64,000 nt of DNA from the NCBI GenBank assembly GCA_017165825.1, contig CM029383.1, positions 11,579,719 through 11,643,718 of the forward strand, read 5' to 3'. Positions 11,593 to 26,678 of this stretch are shown here, in pieces; position 1 is the first letter of the stretch; the number at the start of each line of letters is the position of its first letter. Made by a program: the position numbers and the translations under genes. This DNA comes from Hepsetus odoe (lineage: Eukaryota > Chordata > Actinopteri > Characiformes > Hepsetidae). The notes beneath the pieces were generated by a model. That model was not told where the DNA came from. It made no database searches and was given only the letters and a program-made list of their open reading frames with translations.

Positions 11593-12128
11593 TACAGTGC
11601 TGTGCAAAAGTTTTTGACAGGTGCTGTAAACAAAGAATGCTTTCAGAAATATAAATAACTATTGTTTATTTTGATCAATTTACAAAATGCAAAGTGAGCG
11701 AACAAAAGAAAAATCTAAATCAAATCAATATTTGGTGTTTCTACCTTTTGCCTTCAAACCAGCATCAATTCTTCTGGCCCCCACAGAGCCCTGATCTCAA
11801 CATCATCCAGTGTGTCTGGATTACATGAAGAGACAGAAGGATGTGAGGAAGCCGACATCCACAGAAGATCTGTGGTTAGTTCTCCAAGACGTTTGGAATG
11901 ACCTACCAGCCGAGTTCCTTCAAAAACTGTATGCAAGTGTACCTAGAAGAATTGATGCTGTTTTGAAGGCAAAGGGTGGTCACACCAAATATTGATTTGA
12001 TTTAGATTTCACTTTTGTTCATTCACTGCATTTTGTTGATTGATGAAAATAAATGATTAACACTTCCATTTTTGAAATCATTCTTTGTTTACAGCATTTT
12101 TTCCACACCTGCCTAAAACCTTTGCATA

Positions 12129-12133
<5 letters not shown>
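11593..12133 (+). mobile_element. Tc1-like transposon, internally deleted, with transposase C-terminus
   Basis: The left end TACAGTGCTGTGCAAAAG and right end CCTAAAACCTTTGCATAGT are inverted repeats, with long subterminal inverted repeats of about 150-200 bp carrying CAATATTTGGTGT and its complement. Between them is the 3' end of a transposase reading SPDLNIIQCVW and then DVWNDLPAEFLQKLYASVPR, ending at 11995. The N-terminal part is deleted. The TIR family is shared with 15251-15802 and 52060-52613. The right end abuts a (TA)n array. Confidence 0.8.

Positions 12134-12194
<61 letters not shown>
12134..12194. repeat. (TA)n microsatellite
   Basis: About 60 bp of almost uninterrupted TA dinucleotides directly next to the right terminus of the Tc1-like element, whose target site is TA. 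Confidence 0.95.
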
Positions 12195-15250
<3,056 letters not shown>

Positions 15251-15802
15251 ATACTGTGCAAAAGTTTTAGGCAGGTGTGAAAAAATGCTGTAACAAAGAA
15301 TGCTTTCAGAAATGGAAGTGTTAATCATTTATTTTCATCAATCAACAAAATGCAGTGAATGAACAAAAGAGAAATCTAAATAAAATCAATATTTGGTGTG
15401 ACCACCCTTTGCCTTCAAAACAGCATCAGTTCTTCTAGGTACACTTGCACACAGTTTTTGAAGGAACTCGGCTGGTAGGTTGTTCCAAACATGACTGTGT
15501 TTCAACCTCCGTGTGACACTGATGATCATCAGTACCTGTTTGGTAAAACTGGTTGATCATACACCGACTATAATCCTACAAAATCCCTGACTTTGTGCGA
15601 GTGTACCTAGAAGAACTGATGCTGGTTTGAAGGCAAAGGGTAGTAACACCAAATATTGATTTGATTTAGATTTTTCTTTTGTTCTCTCACTTTGCATTTT
15701 GTAAATTGATAAGAATAAACAATCATTATTTATATTTCTGAAAGCATTCTTTGTTTACAGCATTTTTTCCACACCTGCCTAAAACTTTTGCACAATACTG
15801 TA
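15251..15802. mobile_element. Tc1-derived MITE, about 550 bp, long TIRs
   Basis: The left arm ACTGTGCAAAAGTTTTAGGC and the right arm, its near reverse complement ending CACAATACTGTA, form terminal inverted repeats extending roughly 200 bp inward (CAATATTTGGTGTGACC against its complement near 15640). No transposase remains in the middle. Ends fall at TA dinucleotides, as expected for Tc1/mariner. Nearly the same 550-bp structure and internal junction occur at 52060-52613, so this is a non-autonomous family. Confidence 0.85.
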
Positions 15803-17914
15803 TATATCTTTAACATCAACACAGCTTCAGCTGACTTATTCATTATGTTCATGTGGTATGCATTTGAATGAGGTACATATTTTGTATCAAGTGCATTCTG
15901 TGTGTGTGTGTGTGTTTGTGTGTGGATGACTCAGTAACAGATCATCGACAGCATCAGCAGCAATTCTAGAGCACTTGTTAAACAAGAACAACCAAAGCAC
16001 AGATCACTTCCAGCAAATGACACTGAATTTGAGCAAAGGGATGAGAATGAACACACAAAAACACACACACACACAATCAGCAACAAGCAACATAAACAGT
16101 ATCCTTTTTCAGTAAATTCTACAACAAATAGAGCTCACAATGGATAAAGAATGCTACTTCTTTTTGCCAGCAGACAAAATGACTTGCAGACATTTGGATT
16201 TGTAACTGATATACAGATACAGATGCAACAGTCTAGCATCAGTTGTTCAGCTGGTCTTCCAAGTGTTCTACCTTTCATTGCACAAATAATAAAAAAAGTT
16301 CAGCAACCCCAGTGTTAGCCATAGATCAGCCCTTATCTACCAAAGATGCTCTAGATAATAGATAACTTTAAGTTTTTAACATGTGAAGCTTCAACCTGAA
16401 TTCCATTCTGCTTAGCTATCCTCAGCACATATTGTGCCAACGATCGTAAAGCTGACTTTACATTTTGATATTGACCAATGAACTTGTGATAAACTAAAGT
16501 ATAAATCAGTAATAAAAAGAGTGAAGCAGAAAGTATATTTTCTCTTAACAACCCTTTGACCATGATCTCTGAGATTCTTCTTCGTCTTTCTGTTTAGGGG
16601 CCACCAGAGCTGATCGTCTGTTTCTATTTCTTCCGTTCCTCTGCATCTTAATCACTGTTATCTCTGTGATTCTAAATTCTTGAAGTTTTTGACCATAATG
16701 ATGCCTGTTGCTGTGTATCATGGTATTCCACCATAGGACCTGTATCCTACCCATGTTCTTGTTGTATTTTCCTCCAGGATTAGATTGCTGTGCAGTTGTG
16801 TGTACCAGAAACAAACAGAGATGTAGCCCTTAGGATAAACAGGTTTTAAATAAATGTGCTCCATTCAGATTTGCTGCCCTGGAATGTGACCCTTGCAAAA
16901 AGCAGTATGAAGTGAAACTATCCTTATAAATTCTGGATGACTGGGTGGAGCAAACCTGCTGTAGGCTGAATTAGTGGATTGAGCAGTGAACAATACTTGA
17001 TGAGACTTTATCAGGGTCTACATACTGTGTTCGGCTATTTTTTGTTCCTCTCGAAATAGTAGGGAAATTCATTATTGCATGTTAAAGACCCTTTAGAAAC
17101 CAAGATATCTGCAGCTGTATTTACTAGTTGAAGAGAATTCATACAGTGCTGCAATATAGCTGACATACTGTATTTTGCAGTGTTTCTGTAATAAGGAATA
17201 GTACTTGACTTAGAGCATTTTTTTTTTAACAGTCTGGAATCTCCATCAGGTCAGAAAACTAGACCAACCCTTTTGGTCTTTATGGAAAAACGTGGATTAC
17301 TGGATATTGTTAAAGCTTAGTTTGAAGTGTTAAAAAAAAGAAAGAAAAATCATATGTGAAGAAAAAGGTGTTGTTTGAAATCTGAGTTATACAGAGCCTC
17401 TGCAAAAGGAGAAAACTTTTTAAAAACAGAGTCGTCATTTCAGTCATTAATTATTATCATCCAGAGATGTTATAAATTCCTCTTGATAACAGGCCATAAA
17501 GAGGAGCCAGTAATAAAAGCCAGATCTGAGAATGCCCGAGAGCCCAAAGAGCTCTCTCACAAAAGAACCTCTTCTCTTGTTACATTTATTAACCCCAACA
17601 TTCAAAATCTGCAAGCTGGCCCTAAAAAGAATAAAAATCTGCTCCCTCACAAGGGACTACAGAAACATTGCTTGCTATCCAGTTTCCAAGAACCCAGTCA
17701 CTGATAATGTTCATAATTATGATTTGCGCTCATTTTCATCCCAAGGTTCTTACCATTCCATTTCTCATGCAATCTAGCCATCCCTTTCTTTCTGCTTCAA
17801 GTACATTCTGTCTCATGTTGCACTAACTAAGTGTTTTGGTTTACTTATCTGCATCAAGCATTATCAGCATCAATCAGCTGTGGTCATTGTGGTCTTGCTT
17901 TTGTGTTCACCAAA
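15803..17914. other. intergenic with an RTE 3'-end scrap
   Basis: Mostly AT-rich sequence without gene signal. At about 16570-16650 the text TTCTTCGTCTTTCTGTTTAG, GGGGCCACCAGAG and CCTCTGCATCTT matches the RTE 3' end found at 40200 and 55217, in minus orientation and decayed. A short GT run is at 15899. Confidence 0.4.
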
Positions 17915-18119
17915 CCATCCATCCATTATCTGCCGCTTGTCCCAAACGGGGTCGTGGGGGAGTGCTGGTGTCCAACCCAGCGCACACAGGGCGAGGACGG
18001 GGGACGCACCCTGGACAGGTCGCCAGCCCATCGCAGGGAGGAGCGGGACGGGGACGGCACCTTGCTCAAGGGTACCTCAGGGCAATTCATTGGGAAGGGG
18101 TTCGAACCCCTGATCCACC
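17915..18119 (-). mobile_element. tRNA-derived SINE, chimeric type with ATGG tail, 5'-truncated
   Basis: On the minus strand: B-box GGGTTCGAACCCC, then GCCCTGAGGTACCCTTGAGC, then the shared tail with GGCTGGCGACCTGTCCAGGG and GTTTGGGACAAGCGGCAG, ending in ATGGATGGATGG. The A-box end is missing. It lies in the same orientation as the cadherin exon at 18133-18342, starting 13 bp beyond that exon's donor GT. Confidence 0.85.
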
Positions 18120-18132
18120 GATAAATACATAC

Positions 18133-18342
18133 CAGTTATCCTGTACTCCAGTCGACCACTGTCACCACTGTCCTCATCAGTAGCTTTGACGATAAAAAGC
18201 TCTACAGGTTCGAGGTTCTCTGGGAGCTCAAGACTGTACTGTGGCCTCCCAAAAATTGGAGCATTGTCATTGACATCCAGGACTGTGATTTGCACAGTGG
18301 TCTTAGCAAAATTAGGCGGCATCCCCCCATCTTTGGCATACA
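18133..18342 (-). CDS. lone antisense cadherin-repeat exon
   Basis: On the minus strand an intact 210-bp exon is bounded by acceptor TTTTTAATTATATAG and donor ACTG|GTATGT, phase 1 at both ends and without stops. It encodes YAKDGGMPPNFAKTTVQIT, the calcium linker DVNDNAPIF, QYSLELPENLEPVE and ATDEDSGDSGRLEYRITG, the end of one cadherin repeat and the start of the next. This is typical of Fat, Dachsous and cadherin-23/protocadherin-15-like giants, but I cannot assign the gene. It does not match any visible dchs1 exon and runs opposite to dchs1 and arfip2. No second cadherin exon on this strand was found. It may be an exon of a gene with very large introns, a displaced genomic exon copy, or a misassembly. 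Intronic flanks rule out a retrocopy. Confidence 0.72.
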
Positions 18343-20905
18343 CTATATAATTAAAAACAGAATTTCTCAAAATTTCTCAAAATCATCACTGAATCACCCG
18401 TTTTTAGATGGCAGAGTGAACATCATGACAGTTGTTTTACTCCAACAGAGCTGAGAAATCTGTCCAGGTTTAGTATGAAATCCAGCATTAAAGTTAAGGC
18501 CCATTAATCAAATTCCTATTACTATTTCTAAGTATATTATTAATACTTACATGCTGCCATTTATCTGTAAATTACACAATAATGACACAATGAGGGCCAA
18601 GTCAAATATTATGGATGCTGAAAGCAAAAAGGCCACTTTTCCGGCTGTGGATATTTGCAAAGAATAGTTTGAAGGTCTATAAGACAACAGAAATAGAGAA
18701 GAGTATGTCTGTAATGAATGTTTGGAAACTGAGTACAATGTACTGGAGTACAAAATATTCAGTTGAAAAAATATTTCTTCAATTCAGTTCTTTCAAGAAT
18801 TAAACAAGTGCTGTAGAAAAGTAGACTGTGTAATGGATTTTCCAGGCATGGTAAAAAGTGAGCACAGACAGCCATGAAATACCATTTCTATTACCATGTC
18901 TTACAGTAGCTTCCAGTTTCATCCAAAACAACACATTGATTGCCATCAAAAGGATGTCTAAGTTCAGCTTTCAAATCTTTCATAAATGAAAACATTTGAC
19001 CATATTTGAATTTTAAACATATTTTCAGTTTAAATATTTGTAACAATTAAATACTGAGTCAGTTTCCACCCTGTTTCATTTCCATGATGCAGATCTGTAG
19101 GCCGCTGGTCTTAATATTATTTTATATAAATATTATTTTATATTTGTATTTGTATATTTTTATATATTTTCTTTTATTATTTTTAATATATTTTTATATT
19201 AACTTACTACTTCCAACCTGTGAACTATCTGTGACCATGATCAAAATAGCATTTGATCTGAATAGCATGACCTTGCAGAAAGATCCATAAAATTTCAAAA
19301 TGGCCCTTTCTATAAAAACTCCTAGAGTAATAACTGTGGACAGGTGATACCAACCAGACATCTGAAATCTTTAATTTCTATAAAATCTACATTACATGAA
19401 GTTATTACATTATACAAAATGATTATGAATACAATGCATTACACTGGAGACAGACTGAGTCCTAAAAAGGTTTTTTCCTAAAAAAATATTTTTAGCATTG
19501 ATAGTGTAAGGTACATATAGTACCAATCAAAGTATATTTTTATTTATCATAATTTTATCATTAACAGCATTTAGTATAAACATGGAAAACATAGATTCAC
19601 TGAAGTACAGTAAGTAAAATTGGTGAATGTGTATTTCCTGTAGTTTTATTAATCATCAGAAATTGTTACTTTATTAATAGCACCAGAATAAAGTCTTGGA
19701 ATCCAATAAATAGCTTTGGTGCCATCAGAAACGGAAAACATCTGAGCGTTTTACTACTTTAAAACTGCAAATTACCTGTGAAATTCACATGAATTATATA
19801 TTAAGAGCTAAGAAGAACATCAAAATAAGCACAGCCTTATTTAAAAGCAATCACTCATCTTGGGAGTCAACTTGGTATGATTCTAGTATCACTATTGCAT
19901 ATAGTAACTGATGCTTGTTCCCTGAAAGTCTTTCCCAGTAGAGGATCCCAATGTGGAACATTCTCCAGCACAAAAACAGAGGAAATGAAAGATATGCCTA
20001 TAGTAGGGGTGAATGCCTTTTTCTCAGATGGGGGTATTTGCTTTGTGTCAGAGGCAGTGAGCAATGGTGCAGGCTGAGGGAGGCTGGCAGGCGATGCCCT
20101 CTCCCAGGGTCTGTGGAGGTGGGCAGGGCTATAGCAGATATGCCTGACACATCCCATCATCACCTCCAGATTTATTATTACCCTGGCCTGGAACTGTTTG
20201 AGCGAGAGAAAGAGAGGAGGTTGTGAAAACAGTCTTATAAAACTCAGAGTGTATGAAGGCCTCAGTTAAGCTGTTGGTTCTATGTGAGCTGTGTCTTTGA
20301 AAGCTTAGTTCCTGAACAATGCAGTTATCTTGTTCTATTGAATGAGTTCCAGTTGAGAGTGATATCACATCAAGGTTAGCTTCTTTCTTACTCATAGTGT
20401 CCACTTTTTGGAAACATTAACCTTGTACACTCATTGGTTGCTTTAAGTATGAGGAAAGGCTGTTGCATGTAAATTGTTTTAATCAGGCAGTACTGGTTTT
20501 AGAAAATGTTTAAGTGTTGTAGCACAAATTGAGAAGGTTTAAAATACTATTAAGTGGTAAAAATGAATATTTCAAATCATGCAACAAAAAAATGAATGAA
20601 TTGGTGTAATAACATGAACGTTATTAATTTTGATGTTCATTATATGAAATGTACTAATGATCTTTTTTTTGGCTAAACGACTGATACGTAGCCTGCCAAT
20701 AATACATTCACTGCCAGGTAGAGAGAACAGACAGAGAGTGTTTTTTTTTACCTCATGTGTGAAGTACATGAAGCTAGCTCATTATTTCTTTTTGACGGTT
20801 GTATATATGAGTGTTTTAGTGACAGTAACTATTTCATATTACTTCTTCATTATGGGCAACTTATGAAATTATGCATTAGTTTTTAGTTCAAATGCTGCAT
20901 TTAGT
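18343..20905. other. upstream flank of the antisense exon, nothing else recognised
   Basis: AT-rich sequence checked for further minus-strand cadherin exons, including complements of DxNDN and LDRE coding text; none seen. A very AT-rich run lies at about 19120-19200. Confidence 0.45.
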
Positions 20906-21047
20906 ATAGCTATTTAAAGCACCTGGAGAGCAGTGATGGGGACAGTACCTTGCTCAAGGGTATCTCAAGGTACCCACTGGTCTGGGATTCAAACCCACAA
21001 CCTTCTGATCCTGGAGCCTAGGCCCTTACCACTAGGCCACCACTGCC
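20906..21047 (-). mobile_element. tRNA-derived SINE head (diverged)
   Basis: Minus orientation. The A-box part GGTGGCCTAGTGGTAAGGGC lies at the high-coordinate end, followed by a B-box-like GGGTTTGAATCCC and the CTTGAGCAAGGTACTGTCCC body seen in the other copies. Confidence 0.75.
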
Positions 21048-21059
21048 TCTTTCAGCCCT

Positions 21060-21168
21060 ATATCAGCTTTACTGCAAAAGATGCACTAGCTTCCTTGGGT
21101 TGGACTGGCGACCTGTCCATGGTGATTCAACACCTTTCACCTCCTGCGGCCCTAATTAGGATAAACTG
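21060..21168 (+). mobile_element. SINE 3'-tail fragment
   Basis: Contains GGACTGGCGACCTGTCCATG and CTAATTAGGATAAACTGATA, the tail module shared by the fish SINE families in this window, directly after a SINE head in the opposite orientation. Confidence 0.6.
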
Positions 21169-22304
21169 ATAATGAAAATGAGTGTGAATGTATTTGGACA
21201 AGGGATTTATTAATTGATTTAATATCTTTCATTTTTATTATTACTTTTTGATGTTAATGACCTACTGAAACAGTGAAACCACCAAAGCAAAAAAAACCCA
21301 CCACACTCAAAAAGAAAAATAAGAAAGCAAATGGGGTTGCACCAGTAAATCCCAGCCAGTTCCATTCATGGGTATCTGAGTATAAACTGTAGTTTGGAGA
21401 ATGTTGCTTTGTACAAAGTGCCAATCACACATCAGTCTCTCTAGGTGGCCAGATATTATATTACTTGCTTGGTGGTCCATTTTCAACGCAGCAGTGGTGC
21501 TGACATTGAAGTGGCATAGTAATGTGCTGATAGTATGAGAGTATAAGGCATAGCCACCTTGCTTGAATTTTTATACACATCAGCATCATGGAGTGTTCCG
21601 CCCCCCAGAAATATTTAGCTACGAGCAGTTCTGGATGACCTACCTCTAACCCTTCATCAACAGTCAGTTTCTGGGCTCCAGTCTCAGAACAAAAACTAAA
21701 TAATGGGGCCAAAATGGACCTTTAGAACAAGGTCATTGAAGAATTAAACAATTCAGTGGAATACCACTTTTTTTTTAAATGATATACAAAGAGCCAGTTA
21801 CATTTTTGATGTGTAGTTTCTTAAATTTGATCACATCTGGGCATCAGACATTTAGGAAATGTATGGACATAAAAGACAGTAAAATGTACTGGTGACCTGT
21901 CCAGGGCATTTCCCAGCTTTTCACCCTGTGTGCTGGGACAGCAGTTGTGATAATGAATTCAATTCTTTAAAGGCTTCTTATCATGATGCACATTTGTTGA
22001 GACAATAGCCATTATTGCTTCATGCATTTTAAACATACATGGGAGGCTGGTAGTTCAGGAATGAATCATTTTTGGAGCTGTGTAGATGTTGTGTTTTAAG
22101 CAGTAAGCTGACTGTTTATTTGTTCTTCACATGTGAGAATGTGTTTCTCAAAAGAGTAGAAACACTTCTGGCCGTTTCTATTGTTAAATTCTAACTAATC
22201 TGTATTGGCTAATTTGTTACTGTGTATGTAAGAGGTTTATCCGTTATGTTGCAGCTTTATTCATTAAAAAAGATAAATAAAATATCCTATATGATACTGC
22301 TCAT
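21169..22304. other. intergenic; short SINE-tail remnant near 21890
   Basis: No gene signal. At about 21890-21960 a diverged tail piece (CTGGTGACCTGTCCAGGG) is present. The rest is AT-rich and unassigned. Confidence 0.4.
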
Positions 22305-22550
22305 CCTTCAGTCCATCTTACATCTGAGAGTCTTATCCTAATTAGGGTTAAGGGAATGGTGAAGCCTGTGTTAGGCACTCTTTAGACAGAAAATCGCTCA
22401 CACAGTCTCACCTATAGGGCAATGCTACATCTCCCATTCATCTGACGTGCACGTCTCTGAACAGACACAAGAAGAACAAGAAAACTCCACACAAAAGGAC
22501 CCTAGTCAGGATCACAATGTGCACCTTCTCAATGTGAGGTGACAGTATTA
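22305..22550 (-). mobile_element. diverged SINE, 'cacagtgggt' family, antisense
   Basis: The order TCCTAATTAGGGTTAAGGG, CTCACACAGTCTCACC, AACTCCACACAAAAGGACCC and GAGGTGACAGTATTAGCC is the reverse complement of the SINE family seen in + orientation at 48175-48475. A copy of a different SINE starts 7 bp after its end. Confidence 0.6.
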
Positions 22551-22556
22551 GCCACA

Positions 22557-22803
22557 GGGCAGCGGTGGCCTAGTGGTTAGGGCGTTAGCCGGAGGATCGG
22601 GGTTCGAACCCCTTCCCAATAGGTTGCCCTGAGGTACCCTTGAGCAAGGTACCGTCTCCGTCACTGCTCCCCGGGCGCTTTCAATAGCTGCCCACTGCTG
22701 CACGGTGTTTGAGTGTGCATGGGTTAAATGCAGAGGTCCAATTTCGTTGTGGTTCACTGTCTGCTGTGCTGTGACCTCGCAATGACAAGGGTTGTCACTT
22801 TCA
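22557..22803 (+). mobile_element. tRNA-derived SINE, full-length type A
   Basis: A-box region GCAGCGGTGGCCTAGTGGTT, B-box GGGGTTCGAACCCC, then body CCTTGAGCAAGGTACC, CCCACTGCTGCACGG, and the type A end AATTTCGTTGTGGTTCACTG to GACAAGGGTTGTCACTTTC. One of the best preserved copies; useful as the family reference. Related copies are at 25420, 25891, 37960, 51008, 51332 and 53303. Confidence 0.9.
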
Positions 22804-25359
22804 CATGACCACCATGTTGCCTGATTCTGAGCAATTTTCTTCAATATTATCTTACCAATGTAAAAAATGAATTCTTCTATCAGCAGAACCTTTTATTACG
22901 TTTGTGGTCAGTCTTATTACTTAGACTATTACTTAGTCTTATTGTTAGAAGCCAACAAGCATACTGTCTGACCAGCGGTCTAAGTTGTCTAAGTTCTTAA
23001 TGCATATTACTGATGCTCCTTGTTTGGTCAGCAGTTTGTTGCAGGCAGTAAATATCATCTACTTTTAGCACTTTTGAGCACATTTTGTGACTGAAAATAA
23101 GACATTTAAAAAAAATATCCAGTGATGTGTGGACAACTCTAGCATTACCAAAAGAAAGAATGCTTTAAAACACTACAGCAATGCAATTACATACAGCCCT
23201 GTCTACAAAGAGTCTGCTGTAACTGGGCCAAGTACATATTTCAGAACTGTTGATGGATCACCAACCCAACTTAAGCTGCAATCATTCCCTGGAACAATAC
23301 TGTAAAAAATGATATGGGCAGTTTAAACTGCAGGAGTATAGTCAGGTTGAGAAAGGAAAAGGTTGCAGATGTGTTGCCATAGCATTTGCCTTATGGTTGC
23401 TGTGATGTTTTCTGATTCTGCACCATAATGCAGTTGGGACAAGGTGTGATTTAACCATTGTTCACCCATTTTGCATACTTTGTATTTTCCCAGTTGATAC
23501 TGAGATATTGATATACTATTATACTAGATGCTAGATCATAAAATTATGAGCTCTTCCAGGCAGGGCACATCAGCGTGTTCATCTTTTACAATTGATCTTT
23601 TTTTTTTGCTGTGATCTGATAACGACTGCTGCATTTCAGATGTTGAGCACTTTTCCTAAACTAAAAAGAACTGGTTTTAATCCATTTGTACTAAGTAGTA
23701 CTTTTTGTACTTTTGTCTCTGCTCATGTCCTCCTCCTCACTTCCATTTGCTCCTGGACAGCTGATCCTTTTCAACACCATCAGAGCCAATCACAATGCTC
23801 CCTGGAAAGAACACCCTTACCACTGCTGGTAGTCATTTGTTAGTGCTTCTTAAGAATGATTCGGAACAGGACTTTTTTAGGGTTTCTGTATCCAGCCATA
23901 GGTTTTAAAGCACTGCTCTACACATAGGAGACTGGATTTTTTTTTATTGTTCACAAACACTGTTGAGTGAAAAATAAAATATTGTAATATTGTAAAATTG
24001 TAGAATAATATATTTCTCAAACTACCCTCAACTTCCATATTAAATCAATATGATTCAAGAATCTAAAAGTAAAAAAAAAGGTTGACAGACATTTATTGCC
24101 TGCTGTATATACTATAAACTGTGTTTAGTAGCGCTGGTAAAAGTCCATTAACAGAAAAGACTCTTATCAAAAAAGTAATTCATTTTTACACAAGCATTTC
24201 CCAAGCCCTCATTTTCTAAAGTAATACATGTTGAATATTTCTAACTGACTGCCTCTCACCCCTTTAACTGTATGAGCAGAGTTAAATAAATGTATTTTAT
24301 GACTACACAAAACCTGGCTTTACAGCTACTTCTGCATAACTGAATAACATGAACAGTGGAATAATAAGTGTATACTGAAACTTTAAAATAGTTTATATAC
24401 TGCACATATATCATCCTCTAGTGTTCTGGTCAGTATGTACTGAATATGATTAGTGCTAAGCCACTATTCTTTGCCAATTGAAAGTATTAAAAGGAAGTTT
24501 TTAAGATTGGAGGGAAACCTTCAACAGCAGTACTGCTTGTCTGGTGTGGTTTCTGGTGCACCTTTGTGGGTTTAAGGCAATTTTAATGACATTATGGCAT
24601 TGTTTTAATGTGGCTGACCTTTATTTTTTCCAGAAATTTGCCTACGTCATGGTATTACAACTTGGGGTTTAATCTTTTGATCAGTCTAATTTGCTCAAAT
24701 CTTGTTCTAGCTGACTTTGATGTAAAGGAAAGAAAATGCATAAAGATTGCTGTCAGCAAAGCCACAAATTCTTGCTGATTCAGAGTTTTGGGTAGGAGAG
24801 AGCTGTAAGCAGCCTCTTCACTATTGGATTCAATAGTTGAGTCATTACTCATGTGTACTACAGTTGAGTAAGAGTCTTGTGACTTCTGTTTGTAATTACA
24901 CCTCCAGCCTCAGAGGCTTTACATCTTCTTGGGTGTCTCATGATGGGCCCAAGAGAAAGCTGAGAAGTAGGATGCTGTGGCTTTGCTATAGAGAGCCAGG
25001 AAGTAAATCGAATTACGTTCAGTTTCATTGGCTTTCTCAAGTGCAACTGGTAGAGGTTTGCAATACCATTCCTTAAAGAGACCAGAGTGATGATGAGAAG
25101 ATGAAAAGGGTGTCATCACTCTTTTAGACAACTGATTGCAAGAGGGAGGCATCTGTTCATGCATTTTCAATAGGGTGATTAGAAGCCTGTCGGCACAAGC
25201 TTAGCACTGGTGCAAACAGATACTTATTAAAATACCGAAATTGCACCTTAGTAGGGAAACTCAACAAGCTGAAGACTGTTTCTGGATAATTCAGATAATT
25301 CCATTCCACCTCAATTGCTTCATTGCTCTTCTGACTTCTGTTCTGCAAAAAATAGCGGT
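22804..25359. other. intergenic, nothing recognised
   Basis: About 2.5 kb of AT-rich DNA without supported exon, RNA gene or assigned repeat. Confidence 0.45.
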
Positions 25360-25645
25360 AAATAGTGGTTAAGGAGTCAAAAATAAATAAATAAATAAAT
25401 AATAAATAAATAATAAATAAATAGTGGTTAAGGAGTTGGTCACAGGATCGGAAGATTGTGGGTTCAAACCCCTTACCAGTAGGTTGCCCAGAGGTACCCT
25501 TGAGCAAGGTACCATCCCTGTCACTGCTCCCCAGGCACTTTCCTAGCTGCCCACTGCTGCACGGTGTTTGCATGGGTTAAATGCAGAGGTCCAATTTCGT
25601 TGTGGTTCACTGTGTGCTGTGCTATATAGTATAGTCACTTTCACC
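25360..25645 (+). mobile_element. SINE type A with internal (AAAT)n insertion
   Basis: The head is interrupted: the 18-bp text AAATAGTGGTTAAGGAGT occurs at 25360 and again at 25419, flanking about 41 bp of AAAT/AAT repeats. The second copy continues into B-box GTGGGTTCAAACCCC and the normal type A body, ending AGTCACTTTCACC. Confidence 0.8.
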
Positions 25646-25890
25646 TTTTTCAAATTATTAGAACAAGTAGATTTAAAATGGAGGTGCATCAAGGTGAACT
25701 TACTGTAGTATCGTCAGGGACTATTTTAATGTTTTGATAATTTCATAATGAAGCTAAAATATATGCATATGGGACAAGTGAAGAAATGATAGCCATTGTG
25801 TATTTCTGCATGCTGCAGAGTCTGTTTTTACAAGCAAGAAAACTACATAGTGACAACACATGTGCAAAGCACAGTTACTCCAAAGAGGTG

Positions 25891-26139
25891 TGAAAGTGAC
25901 AACCCTTGTCATTGCGAGGTCAAATCACAGCAGACAATGAACCACAACGAAATTGGACCTCTGCATTTAACCCATGCACACTCAAACACTGTGCAGCAGT
26001 GGGCAGCTATTGAAAGCGCCTGGGGAGCAGTGACGGGGATGGCACCTTGCTCAAGGGTACCTCAGGGCAACCTATTGGGAAGGGGTTCGAACCCCCGATC
26101 ATGTGGCCAACACCCTAGCCACTAGGCCACCGCTTCCCC
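25891..26139 (-). mobile_element. tRNA-derived SINE, full-length type A
   Basis: Minus orientation: head GGTGGCCTAGTGGCTAGGGT at the right, B-box GGGGGTTCGAACCCC, type A end GACAACCCTTGTCATTGCG at the left. Nearly the reverse complement of 22557-22803. Confidence 0.9.
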
Positions 26140-26678
26140 AGGTGTGTAACTAAGGGGGGCCTAGACACTTCCACTTGAAAGCAGCCCAGATTTCTGATTG
26201 TTCCAAAAAAAAAGTCAAAGAAAAGGTTGCACAATGTAATCTATCTTGCTCCTTTATTATGAAATATAAACCAAATGCACCAAGTTCTTGCTGACTTGTG
26301 TCCCTCTTGCTGACTTGTGACTTGTGTTCCCCTTTTCTGCTATCATAAGGACATCATCAGTTTTTGGTTTTCTGCATGCTCCCATTTGTCATGTTCCATC
26401 ACACATTTACATCTTGGAATGATGTTGTATTTCCACTTCAGCATGTAAACATCGCATTACCCTGCCAGGTTACAGTTTTTCTGAATACGTAAACACAAAT
26501 ATTGATTCTTGAAGCACTATGTATGAAGCTAAACTGAACAATCAGTTTTACAATCATGTTGCAGTTAAAAAACACACTTAGAGTAAAACAGGACACTTCA
26601 CTACATAGACACTATATTACCGGCAGAATACTGATACATGTGAGTAAACCCCTGTTTATAATGAGTTAACTTGCAAAG
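26140..26678. other. intergenic, nothing recognised
   Basis: No gene or repeat recognised between two SINEs. Confidence 0.4.

Noticed and set aside
12134..12194. CRISPR or satellite array
   Set aside because: It is a simple TA dinucleotide run; no spaced repeats of CRISPR type exist anywhere in the window and the DNA is vertebrate.
17831..18183. Three overlapping + strand open frames of 77-115 codons
   Set aside because: They translate an antisense SINE (17915-18119); the same peptides (for example HTGRGRGTHPGQVASPSQGG) recur wherever that SINE occurs, such as 37317-37730.
22557..22640. Functional tRNA gene (A- and B-box present)
   Set aside because: Identical head sequences occur in many copies with SINE bodies; no cloverleaf with a proper acceptor stem and terminator was found.
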